A stretch of 64,000 nucleotides of DNA from CAIJMU01 sp035531315 (GCA_035531315.1 DATKTD010000340.1:1-64000), one strand, 5' to 3'; positions 7,972 to 16,778 are shown, numbered from the stretch's first letter. Made by a program: numbers and translations. The notes: a model not told the origin generated them from the letters alone.

Positions 7972-9380
7972 GCGAGAGACCCTACCCCGCCTTCCCGATC
8001 GCGATCGTCGACGACGAGGAATACACCCTGGTCTGCGTCGAGGATCTCCTCCGGGCGGAGGGGATCACCAATGTCCTTCCCGTCAGGGATCCGAAGGCCC
8101 TGCCCGCCCTCATCGAGGAGTCGTCCATCGGCCTCGTCCTCCTCGATCTGGCTTTGCCCGGCATGGATGGGAGGGAGCTGCTGGCCCTCATCCGCAGGGA
8201 CCATCCCCAGGTCGCCGTGATCGTCATAACCGGCAACAGGGACATAGAACGCGCCGTCGAGTGCATGAGGCTTGGCGCCTCGGACTATCTGACCAAGCCC
8301 GTCGACGGGGCGAGGATGGTGATATCGCTCAGGCATCTCATCGAGATGCAGGAGCTTGTCAACGAGAACCTCGACATGCGCGATCGCCTTCTCTCCCCAC
8401 GCCGGGAACGGTCCGCGGCCTTCGGTGCGATCACCACGGCCGGGCAGACCATGGGCCCCATCCTCGACTACGCCGAAATGATAGCACCCAGTTCGCATCC
8501 CGTGCTGATAACGGGCGAAACCGGTGTCGGCAAGGAGCTATTCGCCAAGGCCATCCACGATCAGAGCGGCCGCGAAGGGGACTTCGTAGCGGTGAACGTC
8601 GCGGGCCTCGACGACGCCTTCTTTTCCGACCTCCTGTTCGGCCACCGGGCGGGAGCCTACACCGGTTCGCAGGGCGGCCTCGAGGGCCTCATCGAACGCG
8701 CGAACAACGGCAGTCTCTTTCTCGACGAGATAGGCGACCTTTCCCACTCCTCGCAGGTCAAGCTGCTTCGCGTCATCGAGTCGGGGGAGTACTACCCCCT
8801 CGGATCGGACCTCCTCAAGCGGAGCAAGGCCAGGATCATCGTCGCCACGAATCGCGATCTCCGCAAGGCCCTCGAATCGGGAGAGTTCAGGAAGGATCTC
8901 TTTTTCCGCCTCAACGGCCACCGCCTCCACATCCCGCCCCTGCGGGAGAGGAAGGAAGACATACCCTTTCTCGTGGAGCGTTTTTTCGCCGAATCCGCCG
9001 TGGAGCTTTCGAAAAAGTTCCCGAGCCTCCCTCCCGAACTCTCCGGCCTCCTTCGTTCCCACGATTTCCCCGGGAACGTGCGCGAGCTCCGGGCGATGAT
9101 CTTCGATGCGGTCAATTGCCACAAAGGAGGAGTGCTGTCCCTTCGAAGCTTCAAAGAAGCCATCGACGAAAAACGGAGGACGGCGGTCGCGACTCCGGCC
9201 GGCATGGCCTTCCCCTGCCCCCTGCCCACTCTCAAGGAGCTTTCCGGGCTCCTCTTTGACGAGGCGCTCAGGCGGGCGGATGGCAATCAGAGTCTGGCGG
9301 CCCGTCTCCTCGGCATCAGTCCCCAGGCCGTCAGCAAACGCCTCAAAGCCAAACAGACGAAGGCCGACAACCTGGGTTGA
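7968..9380 (+). CDS. NtrC-family sigma-54-dependent response regulator
   Basis: 470 residues. Receiver domain (1-125: acidic pocket VDDEE, phospho-acceptor VLLDLALPGMDG, switch Lys in LTKPVDG), AAA+ domain (about 150-380: Walker A TGETGVGKELF, Walker B SLFLDEIGDL, arginine-finger region LFFRLNGHRLHIPPLRERK) and a C-terminal Fis-type HTH (RADGNQSLAARLLGISPQAV). The sigma-54 contact loop reads GAYTGS instead of GAFTGA. The kinase is encoded just upstream in overlapping frame. The receptor gene 245 bp downstream carries a strong -24/-12 promoter, which makes it the obvious target. Confidence 0.93.
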   Translation: MSERPYPAFPIAIVDDEEYTLVCVEDLLRAEGITNVLPVRDPKALPALIEESSIGLVLLDLALPGMDGRELLALIRRDHPQVAVIVITGNRDIERAVECMRLGASDYLTKPVDGARMVISLRHLIEMQELVNENLDMRDRLLSPRRERSAAFGAITTAGQTMGPILDYAEMIAPSSHPVLITGETGVGKELFAKAIHDQSGREGDFVAVNVAGLDDAFFSDLLFGHRAGAYTGSQGGLEGLIERANNGSLFLDEIGDLSHSSQVKLLRVIESGEYYPLGSDLLKRSKARIIVATNRDLRKALESGEFRKDLFFRLNGHRLHIPPLRERKEDIPFLVERFFAESAVELSKKFPSLPPELSGLLRSHDFPGNVRELRAMIFDAVNCHKGGVLSLRSFKEAIDEKRRTAVATPAGMAFPCPLPTLKELSGLLFDEALRRADGNQSLAARLLGISPQAVSKRLKAKQTKADNLG

Positions 9381-9543
9381 TACCTCAACCTCCCTACGCC
9401 AGCGCAAGTCGCTTCGCCGCCATCAATAAGCTTGCATTGGCTCAAGACCTTCAACCCCGATTGCAGCCCCGCGCTTGTCGATGGGCCTCCTCCACGGTGC
9501 CGAAGGCTTTATCCTGCATGCACTTCCCCGGCTTTCTCAGCCT

Positions 9544-9559
9544 TGGCATGAAGATTGCT
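9544..9559 (+). promoter_or_regulatory. Sigma-54 (-24/-12) promoter
   Basis: The sequence TGGCATGAAGATTGCT matches the sigma-54 consensus TGGCAC-N5-TTGCW. The GG and GC dinucleotides are exactly 10 nt apart. It lies about 65 bp upstream of the receptor gene and directly downstream of the gene for a sigma-54 activator. Transcription would start near 9570. Confidence 0.8.
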
Positions 9560-9624
9560 AAAAGGGTTGCGGGATTCGATCGGAACCTTGCCGAGACCTC
9601 GAAGCCGGCTGCAGGAGGATACGC

Positions 9625-11343
9625 ATGAAAATAGGAATGAAGTTAATCATCGGATTTCTCGGAGTGGCGATCATCGCCTTTGGCGTGGGATTGTTCGGCG
9701 TCACCAGTCTTGCCCAGATATCCGCGCGTGGCATGCGGGCCTTCACCTATGATACGGCACCGCTCGGCAATCTTTCACGCATGACCGATTCGATGCTGAA
9801 CGCCTTCATGGCCATGAAGGACATGGCCCAATTCAAGGGCGACCAGGGAAGCGCCGCGAGGAATTCGATAGCCGGGTTCAGGGCCACCTTCGACAAGAAC
9901 GCGGCGATCTACAAGCAAAGCATAACGGATTCCGGGGATCAGCAGAATTTCGACAGCCTCATGGCCAAATGGAAGACCCTCAACGACCTGAGCGACAGGC
10001 TGGTCGTTTTCGACGCGGCGAACAAGGACTCCGAAGAACAGACCTTGATAGCTGCGGAGGGGGAGAAGGATGGCACGGCGGTGGAGGGAACGATCAGGGC
10101 CATGGTCGACGCCAACCTCGCGTCAGCGAAGACCCGCTCGGACAAGAACCTCGTCTTGGCCGCGGAAGCGAGACTCACCATGCTCCTGGTGCTGGGCCTC
10201 GAAACCATCGTCTCCATCCTCGTCGGACTCCTCCTCTCCCGCTCGATCACCAGACCCCTCGGCCAGGCCGTCGATCTGGCGGGAAGGATAGCGAAGGGCG
10301 ATCTCCGGACGGATATCGACGAGAGGCACCAGACACGGAAGGACGAGGTGGGAGTCCTCGCCGGGGCCCTCACCGAAATGGTGACGAGCCTCAGGGACAT
10401 CGTCATCTCCGTCACCACCTCGGCCGACAACGTGAGCATCGGCAGTCAGGGCATCAGTTCGACGGCCCAGCAGCTTTCGCAGGGAGCCACCGAGCAGGCC
10501 TCCTCGGCCGAGGAGGTCAGCGCCTCGGTGGAGGAGATGGCGGCCACGATCAAGCAGAACGCGGACAATTCCCAGGCCGCCGAGGGAATCGCCCGGAAAA
10601 GTTCGGGCGACGCCAAGAAGGGCGGCAATTCCGTCGTCGAGACGGTGAGCGCCATGAAGGACATCGCTGGACGGATCGGCATCATCGAGGAGATAGCGAG
10701 GCAGACCAACCTCCTCGCCCTCAACGCGGCCATCGAGGCCGCGCGCGCGGGCGAGGCGGGGAAGGGCTTCGCCGTCGTCGCCAGCGAGGTGCGAAAGCTC
10801 GCCGAACGCTCGCAGAGCGCCTCCAAAGATATCTCCGAGCTATCGGGTAAGAGCGTTTCGGTCGCCGAGGAGGCGGGTGCCCTCATACAGTCGGTCGTTC
10901 CCGACATCCAGAAGACCGCCGAAGTCGTACAGGAAATCTCCTCGGCAAGCAAGGAGCAAAGCACGGGCGTCGAGCAGATCGGCAAGGCCGTCGCCCAGCT
11001 CGATTCCGTGATTCAGCAGAACGCGGCGGCTTCGGAAGAACTTGCCTCTATGGCGGAAGAGCTCAACAGCCAGGCCACCCAGCTAGCCCGGACCCTGGCC
11101 TACTTCAAGCTGCCTTCCGAAATGAACGCCCATGAGGCCGGCTCGAGCGCCGGCACCACCTTGGCCCGGCATGAGGTGAGGGTCGCCCACGCCGCCAATG
11201 CCTCGGGCAGACTCGCCATCACCGCCTCCTCCGCGCAAGGAGGCTCAAAGGCCCATGGCGGCGAAAGGCCGGCGAGACAGCTGGCCAAGGCCGCCATCAC
11301 TCCAGTCGGCAGCATTGCCGACTCGGATTTCGAATCATTCTGA
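9625..11343 (+). CDS. Methyl-accepting chemotaxis protein, 4HB sensor type
   Basis: 572-residue inner-membrane receptor. It has TM1 (about 5-28), a helical periplasmic sensor of about 160 residues, TM2 (about 188-208), a HAMP linker with SRSITRPLGQAVDLAGRIAK, and a long coiled-coil signalling domain whose tip is NLLALNAAIEAARAGEAGKG. GGAGG precedes the ATG. The tail after the coiled coil is a flexible Ala/Gly/Ser-rich stretch ending in DFESF, which resembles the CheR-docking pentapeptide NWETF. It is controlled by the sigma-54 promoter upstream and followed after 12 nt by a cheW-like gene. Confidence 0.93.
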   Translation: MKIGMKLIIGFLGVAIIAFGVGLFGVTSLAQISARGMRAFTYDTAPLGNLSRMTDSMLNAFMAMKDMAQFKGDQGSAARNSIAGFRATFDKNAAIYKQSITDSGDQQNFDSLMAKWKTLNDLSDRLVVFDAANKDSEEQTLIAAEGEKDGTAVEGTIRAMVDANLASAKTRSDKNLVLAAEARLTMLLVLGLETIVSILVGLLLSRSITRPLGQAVDLAGRIAKGDLRTDIDERHQTRKDEVGVLAGALTEMVTSLRDIVISVTTSADNVSIGSQGISSTAQQLSQGATEQASSAEEVSASVEEMAATIKQNADNSQAAEGIARKSSGDAKKGGNSVVETVSAMKDIAGRIGIIEEIARQTNLLALNAAIEAARAGEAGKGFAVVASEVRKLAERSQSASKDISELSGKSVSVAEEAGALIQSVVPDIQKTAEVVQEISSASKEQSTGVEQIGKAVAQLDSVIQQNAAASEELASMAEELNSQATQLARTLAYFKLPSEMNAHEAGSSAGTTLARHEVRVAHAANASGRLAITASSAQGGSKAHGGERPARQLAKAAITPVGSIADSDFESF

Positions 11344-11355
11344 AGGACCTCCGCA

Positions 11356-11838
11356 ATGCAGTACCTGAGCTTTCGATTAAATGGCGTCAGGTACGCCGTG
11401 GATGTCACCATCGTCGAGACCGTCGTCGAGGACAATGAGACGACGGCGGTCCCGAGCCCCGTGGAATACATGAAGGGAGTGATGGATCTCCGCGACCAGG
11501 TGATACCCGTCATCAACCTGCGCAAGAAGTTCGGTCTGGAGGACAGCCTCGGCAAGCACCGGGCGAGCATCATCGTCGCCAGGGTCGATGGCGGAGGAGG
11601 GAAGACCCTGATGGTGGGAGCCCTCGTCGACGAGGTATCCGCCGTGGTGGATATCGATGAGACGAGCATCGAGGCTGCGCGATCCGAAGGAGCCGCGCTC
11701 TGGGAACGCTACGAGGGCCAGGCCTGCCGCCATGGTTTCGGTCCTGCCCTCAAATCCCGAAGCGCAGCACGAAGGAGCTGCCCGCCCCCGTGTCCAGCTC
11801 CAAGCTCCCTCTCAGCTCCTTCTCCACGAGGAGTCTGA
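11356..11838 (+). CDS. CheW-like coupling protein with lost C-terminus
   Basis: 160-residue frame. Residues 1 to about 120 are a normal CheW domain (MQYLSFRLNGVRYAVD, VMDLRDQVIPVINLRKKFG, LVDEVSAVVDIDETSIEAA). The final beta strands expected after about residue 120 (typically an IRG...ILLDxDRLL motif) are missing. They are replaced by an Arg/Pro/Cys-rich tail that is simply the antisense of the convergent kinase gene, which it overlaps by 89 nt. No other frame restores the missing part. Either the gene was truncated by a rearrangement or the protein works with a shortened fold. The intact part would couple the upstream receptor to CheA. Confidence 0.65.
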   Translation: MQYLSFRLNGVRYAVDVTIVETVVEDNETTAVPSPVEYMKGVMDLRDQVIPVINLRKKFGLEDSLGKHRASIIVARVDGGGGKTLMVGALVDEVSAVVDIDETSIEAARSEGAALWERYEGQACRHGFGPALKSRSAARRSCPPPCPAPSSLSAPSPRGV

Positions 11839-13795
11839 TGAGGGTCATGCCCATCGTCGACGAGCTTCCGGGCAGACGAGGATCGACGCCTATCCCGTCG
11901 TCGGAGACCAGGAGCCGCGCCTGGCCTTGGTCGACCTCGAGCGCGACTCTAATCGTGCCGCTGCGGCCGCCGGGAAAGGCGTACTTCGCGGCGTTCGTGA
12001 AAAGCTCGTTCACGATGAGGCCGAGGGCGATGGCGCGTTTGGTGTCCAGCATCAGGGTCCCGGTCTCGACGAGGAGACGAACCCGCGACTGCCCCGCGAA
12101 GAAGGCGGCGAAGATCGACCTCGCGAGGCCCTCGAGGTAGACCCCGAAATCGAGCGAATCGACGCTTTCCGCCAGGTAGAGCCTCTCGTAGATCGCCGAC
12201 ATCGAATTGATGCGCGAACGCGTATCGTCGAGAACGTCGATGGCCCTCTGCTCCCTCAGTTCGCCCATGGCGATGCTAAGGAGGCTCGAGACGATGCCGA
12301 GGCTGTTCTTCACCCGGTGTTGGAGCTCCTTCATCAGGACCTCCTTGTTCCGGACGAGCTGGTTGAGGGCCTCGTTCGCCCGGAGCTCCTCGGTGATGTC
12401 CCTGAAGATCACCGTCGCGCCGGAGTATTCCCCGGTCGACCTGCCCAGCGGCGCGGCGTTGACCCTGAGCCATCTCCACTGGCCGTCTCGGCGTCTGACC
12501 CGCAGCGTGTAGTCCGAGGATTCGCCCTGGGCCCGTTTCGCGTTCTCCGCCTCGATGATCGCCCTGCCCTCGTCGTCGAGGTAGCTCAGGAAACAAGTCC
12601 CGAGCAGCTCCCCCGGACCGACGCCGAGGACCCTCTCGCAGGAAGGATTGGCCATCCTGAAGACTTCCTTGTCGTCCACGTAACAGAAACCCACGCCGAT
12701 CGAGTTGAGGAGGTCGGAGTAGCGTCTGTTCGCCTCCCGGAGTTCACCCTCCCGGCCTCGGGCCTCCGTGATGTCCACGATGTGCGAAATCAGGAAATTG
12801 GCGCCGTCGGCGTTCCGCACGAAGGCCGTGCTGACTTCCGTCCAGATGGCCCTGCCGTCCCGGTGGAGGTAGCGCTTCATGATGTGGCCGGTTCCGGAGC
12901 CCGCCGCGACGAGGCCGTCCAAGGACGCCTTGCTCATCGCGCGGTCGTCGGGGTGGGTGAGCTCCGCGAAATCCATCGCGTTTATCTCGGTCATCGAAAG
13001 CCCGAGCATGGCGCAGAAGGCGCGATTGACCATGCGGAGCTGGTTGTCGAGGGTGGTGAGGACGATGCCGATGGGCGAATTCTCGAAGGCAAGCCTGAAT
13101 TTACGCTCGCTCTCGTCGCGGTCCCTCTCGAGACTCTTCAGCTCGCTGACGTCCTTCGTGATCGAAATCACGCAGGCCTCGCCCTCGACCTCGATGAGGC
13201 GTGCCGACATCAGCCCCGTGATGACAGCGCCGTCCTTGCGCCGGAATTCGGCCTCGAGATTCAGGACCTCCCCGCCTCGCCGAAGGCCTTGGACGAGCCG
13301 AGCCCTGTCCTCGGCGCGCGCCCAGACCCCGAGATCGCCGGGGAGGGAGGAGCGACCGAGAACATCGGCCTTGGCGTAGCCGGTCATGTTGGTGAAACCC
13401 TGATTGACGTCCACATAGACGCCGTCGGACAGGCGATTGATATTGATCGAATCGGGATTGAGGTAAAAGGCCTTGGCGAATTTCTCCTCGGACAGGGTGA
13501 GCCTTTCGTTCGCGCCGCGAAGCGAATCGAGACTCGCGTGGAGCTCCTTCGCGATCCTCTCGTGCTCCCCGCTCAGGGCAACGAGTCGCCTCTCCGCGTC
13601 GAGGAGTCCCCTTCCCAGTTCGCCCTCCACGAGAAGAAAGTCGCTCGAGCCCTGGTTCCGATCGACGACCGCCTCCACCTCCCCGAGTTCCGAGGCGAGC
13701 AGCACGCGATAGCCGGCATCCTGGAGCCGCGCCCTCGTGATCGCGGCGGCCTCAAGATCGGTCTCGACGAGGAGTATGCTCCTACGCTCATCCAC
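11750..13795 (-). CDS. Multi-PAS hybrid-like sensor kinase, HisKA_2 (HWE-like) type
   Basis: 681 residues, cytosolic. A receiver-like N-terminus (ILLVETDLEAAAITRARLQD) lacks the normal phospho-acceptor Asp (FLLVEGELG). Three PAS/PAC repeats follow (about 115-235, 240-365, 370-490, ending in ISITKDVSEL, SHIVDITEARG and VIFRDITEEL). The kinase core has the HisKA_2 H-box LQHRVKNSLGIVSSLLS and a HATPase domain (NELFTNAAKYAFPGG, DDGIGVDP). I chose GTG 13795 because GGGAGGA lies 8 nt upstream and the fold begins there; the frame is open further upstream. No response regulator is adjacent, so its output is unknown. Confidence 0.85.
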   Translation of the reverse strand: MDERRSILLVETDLEAAAITRARLQDAGYRVLLASELGEVEAVVDRNQGSSDFLLVEGELGRGLLDAERRLVALSGEHERIAKELHASLDSLRGANERLTLSEEKFAKAFYLNPDSININRLSDGVYVDVNQGFTNMTGYAKADVLGRSSLPGDLGVWARAEDRARLVQGLRRGGEVLNLEAEFRRKDGAVITGLMSARLIEVEGEACVISITKDVSELKSLERDRDESERKFRLAFENSPIGIVLTTLDNQLRMVNRAFCAMLGLSMTEINAMDFAELTHPDDRAMSKASLDGLVAAGSGTGHIMKRYLHRDGRAIWTEVSTAFVRNADGANFLISHIVDITEARGREGELREANRRYSDLLNSIGVGFCYVDDKEVFRMANPSCERVLGVGPGELLGTCFLSYLDDEGRAIIEAENAKRAQGESSDYTLRVRRRDGQWRWLRVNAAPLGRSTGEYSGATVIFRDITEELRANEALNQLVRNKEVLMKELQHRVKNSLGIVSSLLSIAMGELREQRAIDVLDDTRSRINSMSAIYERLYLAESVDSLDFGVYLEGLARSIFAAFFAGQSRVRLLVETGTLMLDTKRAIALGLIVNELFTNAAKYAFPGGRSGTIRVALEVDQGQARLLVSDDGIGVDPRLPGSSSTMGMTLIRLLVEKELRGSLELDTGAGSSFVLRFGI

Positions 13796-14002
13796 CGGGC
13801 TTCCTCCCGAAACGAGCAGCTCGTCCTTACGGCGAGCGCCGAAGAGTCGACAGGGCCCCATGCCAGGGCATCGCTCAATCGGCGCAGATCGGGCGATCAC
13901 TCCCGCCCATCCCAGTCTCGGCGGGATTATGTCCCATTCTGAGCCTGATTTGAAGAGCGTCTCGAAAGGAGGTCTTGCCTTGGCGGCCCGGCAGCCGGCG
14001 GA

Positions 14003-15001
14003 TCAGGCCATGAAAAAGAGGGCTGTCCCTCCGACGGCAATGGCCGCCCCGACGACCTCCATCGCAGCCACCCGCTGACGCATGAGTAGGATGGCGGGAG
14101 CGATGATAAGGACGGGGGTGAGGGCCATCAGGCTGCTGGCGGTTCCGACATCGGTATGCTGAAGGGCGAACAAGGAAAGGACCACGCCGAGGAAGGGGCC
14201 GACGATGGAGCCGGCGGCGATGCGCATGGCCGCGCTCCGGTCCCGGAGTGCTTCGACGAAGACCTCGCGCCCGCGCCTGAGGATCAGTGCTTGCAAACCG
14301 AAACCCACGATGGCCGCGAGAACCCTGATCTGCGTGGCGGGGATCGCGCCGATGTCCGCGAGCCCCAGCTTGGATGTCACGAGGCCAAGGGCCTGGAAGA
14401 CCGTCGAAAGGAAGGCGAAGACGTAGCCTTTGAGCTGCTGGCCCTCGCGGCTCCGCCTCCCGCCGACCCTGGCGACCGCCAGGTTCTCCGCCCCGGAATG
14501 GGGGCTCGCGACCGCCCCCGGTGCCTCCGCCCGGACCCTTTCCCCCGCCTCGGTCCGGGCCTTCGACGCGTTGCGCGCGATCACGAGGATGGTGATCCCC
14601 GAGACCACCGCGCCCATCCCCGCGAGGGAACGAGCCTGCATCGCCTGTCCAAGGACGAGATAGCCGAAACCGGCCGCGAACAAGGGCGTCAGGGCCTGGA
14701 AGACGACGGTTACCCTCGAGCCGATCAGCACATAGGCGTTGAAGAGGAAGTAGTCCGAGATCACGAAACCGATGAAGCCCGAGAGGGCCAGGAAGCGCCA
14801 CGACGCGGCGGAAGCGTCGAGGGGCAGGGGGGAGCCCCGGATAAGGAGGCCGGAGAGGGCGAGGAGGAAGAAGGCGATCGTCACCTTCCAGAAATTGACC
14901 GCGAGGGCGCCTACCCGCTTCGAGGCTCCCTCGAAGGCGATGGCCGAAGCCGTCCAGAATACCGCCGTGCCAAATGCCGCGAAGGCGCCGAGTCTTTCCA
15001 T
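14003..15001 (-). CDS. EamA/DMT-family transporter
   Basis: 332-residue inner-membrane protein with about ten hydrophobic helices arranged as two EamA repeats (first about 10-135, second about 185-325). The second repeat shows the usual RVAAMEVVGAAIAVGG ending. The repeats are separated by a hydrophilic linker of about 45 residues rich in charged residues, longer than usual. The family exports or imports amino acids, nucleotide sugars or other metabolites, and the substrate cannot be inferred. ATG 15001 has TAGAGT 8 nt upstream and no clear ribosome-binding site. An open frame to 15061 exists but lacks family sequence. Confidence 0.85.
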   Translation of the reverse strand: MERLGAFAAFGTAVFWTASAIAFEGASKRVGALAVNFWKVTIAFFLLALSGLLIRGSPLPLDASAASWRFLALSGFIGFVISDYFLFNAYVLIGSRVTVVFQALTPLFAAGFGYLVLGQAMQARSLAGMGAVVSGITILVIARNASKARTEAGERVRAEAPGAVASPHSGAENLAVARVGGRRSREGQQLKGYVFAFLSTVFQALGLVTSKLGLADIGAIPATQIRVLAAIVGFGLQALILRRGREVFVEALRDRSAAMRIAAGSIVGPFLGVVLSLFALQHTDVGTASSLMALTPVLIIAPAILLMRQRVAAMEVVGAAIAVGGTALFFMA

Positions 15002-15009
15002 TGTGCGGC

Positions 15010-15015
15010 ACTCTA
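15010..15015 (-). promoter_or_regulatory. Putative -10 box (TAGAGT) next to start codon
   Basis: TAGAGT ends 8 nt before the ATG at 15001 with no Shine-Dalgarno sequence between, consistent with a leaderless transcript. Confidence 0.35.
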
Positions 15016-15112
15016 TCCCGAATGCCCCCGCCCTGCCCAGTTCGATTTGACTTCGAGCCATGGTCGCTCTATGTTTTCACTAAAGGGGACAGAGGTTCCC
15101 GGGGAGGCCGCA

Positions 15113-15937
15113 ATGGCAGTTTTCACGATAGCGCGCCAGTTCGCCGCCCTCGGCGATGAAGTCGCCCAGGAACTCGTCAAGCTGACCGGATATCGTCTCG
15201 TGGATCGCGAGTCCCTCGAAAAGCGCCTCGGCGATTTCGGCATCGACGCCGACAAGCGGCGCAAGTACGACGAGAAAAAGCCGGGCCTATGGGCCTCCCT
15301 GTCCCAGGAGCGGGACGATTACCTCCACTATCTAAAGACGGCGATATTCGAGGAGGCGGGCAAGGGCGATTGCATCATCGTCGGCAGAGGAGGCTCGGCC
15401 ATCCTCAAGAGCCTGCGCAACCTCGTGTCGATCCGCGTCGTCGCCCCCCTATCCTCCCGCATCCGCCGCGTGATGGAACAGTACGCCTGCAACGAGCGCC
15501 ACGCCCTCCAGCTCATCGAACAGAGCGACCGCGACAGGTCGGGCTTCCAGAAGTACTTCTTCTCAGTCGACTGGGCCGATCCCAGCGAATACTCCCTCTG
15601 CGTCACGATGGGCGATCGGCCACTCCCCGCCGAGGCCGTTGCCATCTTCGACGACTATCGCCGTCGCGTCATCGGGGCGGAGGCAGAGGTCGAGGGTCGC
15701 GCGCGCATCGCCGAACTCGTCCTGGGTCAGAAGGTCGTCACCGAGATCGTCTACGGCAGACGTCTGCCCCTCCACTTCCTCGAGGCCGACGTACGGGGAG
15801 GCCGCGTCATCCTCCATGGCGTTTCCAACACCCAGACTGCCATCGAGGCCGCCATCGGCGCCGCCCGCTCCGTCCCCGGTGTCGACGAGGTCGAGAGCGC
15901 CATCCAGGTCGTGCAGGAATTCACCGTAATGCCCTGA
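15113..15937 (+). CDS. Cytidylate-kinase-like protein fused to a BON domain
   Basis: 274 residues. Residues 1-205 resemble the cytidylate kinase-like family (AAK6 group): IARQFAALGDEVAQELV at the start, then GDCIIVGRGGSAIL and RIRRVMEQYACNERHALQ. The canonical P-loop Gly-Lys-Ser is not obvious, as is usual for this group. Residues 210-270 look like a BON domain (ADVRGGRVILHGVSNTQTAI, then VPGVDEVESAIQVV), which usually binds phospholipid or ligands at the envelope. The ATG follows GGGGAGG. Cytoplasmic and without signal peptide. Function unknown; a nucleotide-binding regulatory role is a guess. Confidence 0.72.
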   Translation: MAVFTIARQFAALGDEVAQELVKLTGYRLVDRESLEKRLGDFGIDADKRRKYDEKKPGLWASLSQERDDYLHYLKTAIFEEAGKGDCIIVGRGGSAILKSLRNLVSIRVVAPLSSRIRRVMEQYACNERHALQLIEQSDRDRSGFQKYFFSVDWADPSEYSLCVTMGDRPLPAEAVAIFDDYRRRVIGAEAEVEGRARIAELVLGQKVVTEIVYGRRLPLHFLEADVRGGRVILHGVSNTQTAIEAAIGAARSVPGVDEVESAIQVVQEFTVMP

Positions 15938-16036
15938 TCGGCCTTCGCCCCCCCAGCGCGACGTCGTGCCGGGCCCAGCGCTTCACGCCCTTCTCGTTGC
16001 CTCGACCTCCCGTGGACACCCGCCCCCCCCGCCGCG

Positions 16037-16042
16037 TACTAT
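16037..16042 (+). promoter_or_regulatory. Putative -10 box (TACTAT) next to start codon
   Basis: TACTAT is separated from the ATG at 16050 by seven C residues, leaving no room for a ribosome-binding site. Consistent with a leaderless mRNA. Confidence 0.35.
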
Positions 16043-16049
16043 CCCCCCC

Positions 16050-16778
16050 ATGCGACGCATCACCGGCTTCCACGCCATCGAGGAACTCTTCCGTTCGGGC
16101 AAGGCCATCCACGGCCGCCTTCTCATTTCGGGCTCGGGGCCGCGGATAAAGGCCATCCTCGAGATGGCCGCCAAGCAGGTCGTGCCCATCGCCCGCCTTT
16201 CCCAGGCGGAACTCGATCGCCTCGCCCCCGACAACCGCGGCGTCGCCTTCGAGACCGACAGCTCCCAGAACCCGGCCGAGGCCGACCTCGACGAGTTCCT
16301 TTCGGAGGCCGAGGATCTCGAGGAAAGCCTCGTGCTCATCCTCGACCATATCGAGGATCCACAGAACTTCGGTGCCGTCCTTCGCTCGGCCGACGTATTC
16401 GCCTGCGACCTCGTGATCGCCCCCAAGCGCCGCGCCGCCCCCCTCTCCGAGGCGGCGGTCCGCGCCTCGGCCGGCGCCGCGGCCCACGTCCCCCTCGCCT
16501 GGGTGCCCAACCTCGCCGAGGCCCTTCGCCGCCTCAAGAAGGCCGGCTATTGGAGCTACGCGGCGGACATGGGCGGCGATCCCCTCCCGGAGGCCGAGCT
16601 TCCCCCCAAGACCGTCCTCGTCATGGGCAACGAGGGCGAAGGCGTGTCGAAGCTCGTGCGCGAGCAATGCGACGGGAGCCTCGCCATACCCCAGGCGGGA
16701 CACGTCGATTCCCTCAACGTGTCCGCGGCCACGGCCGTCATGCTCTACGAGTACCGGAGGGGCCGCCCCGCGCGCTGA
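16050..16778 (+). CDS. SpoU/TrmH-family RNA 2'-O-methyltransferase (RlmB-like)
   Basis: 242 residues. An N-terminal substrate-binding domain (RRITGFHAIEELFRSGKAIH) is followed by a trefoil-knot methyltransferase with the three SPOUT motifs: DPQNFGAVLRSADVFACD, LVMGNEGEGVS and SLNVSAATAVMLYEYRR. By family it methylates a ribose 2'-OH in rRNA, most likely 23S rRNA G2251, using SAM. It appears monocistronic and is convergent with the P83/100 gene. Confidence 0.88.
   Translation: MRRITGFHAIEELFRSGKAIHGRLLISGSGPRIKAILEMAAKQVVPIARLSQAELDRLAPDNRGVAFETDSSQNPAEADLDEFLSEAEDLEESLVLILDHIEDPQNFGAVLRSADVFACDLVIAPKRRAAPLSEAAVRASAGAAAHVPLAWVPNLAEALRRLKKAGYWSYAADMGGDPLPEAELPPKTVLVMGNEGEGVSKLVREQCDGSLAIPQAGHVDSLNVSAATAVMLYEYRRGRPAR

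Noticed and set aside
13796..14002. Possible small plus-strand gene behind AAAGGAGG near 13967
   Set aside because: Only a TTG-start frame of about 12 codons follows, running into the antisense of the EamA gene; no support.
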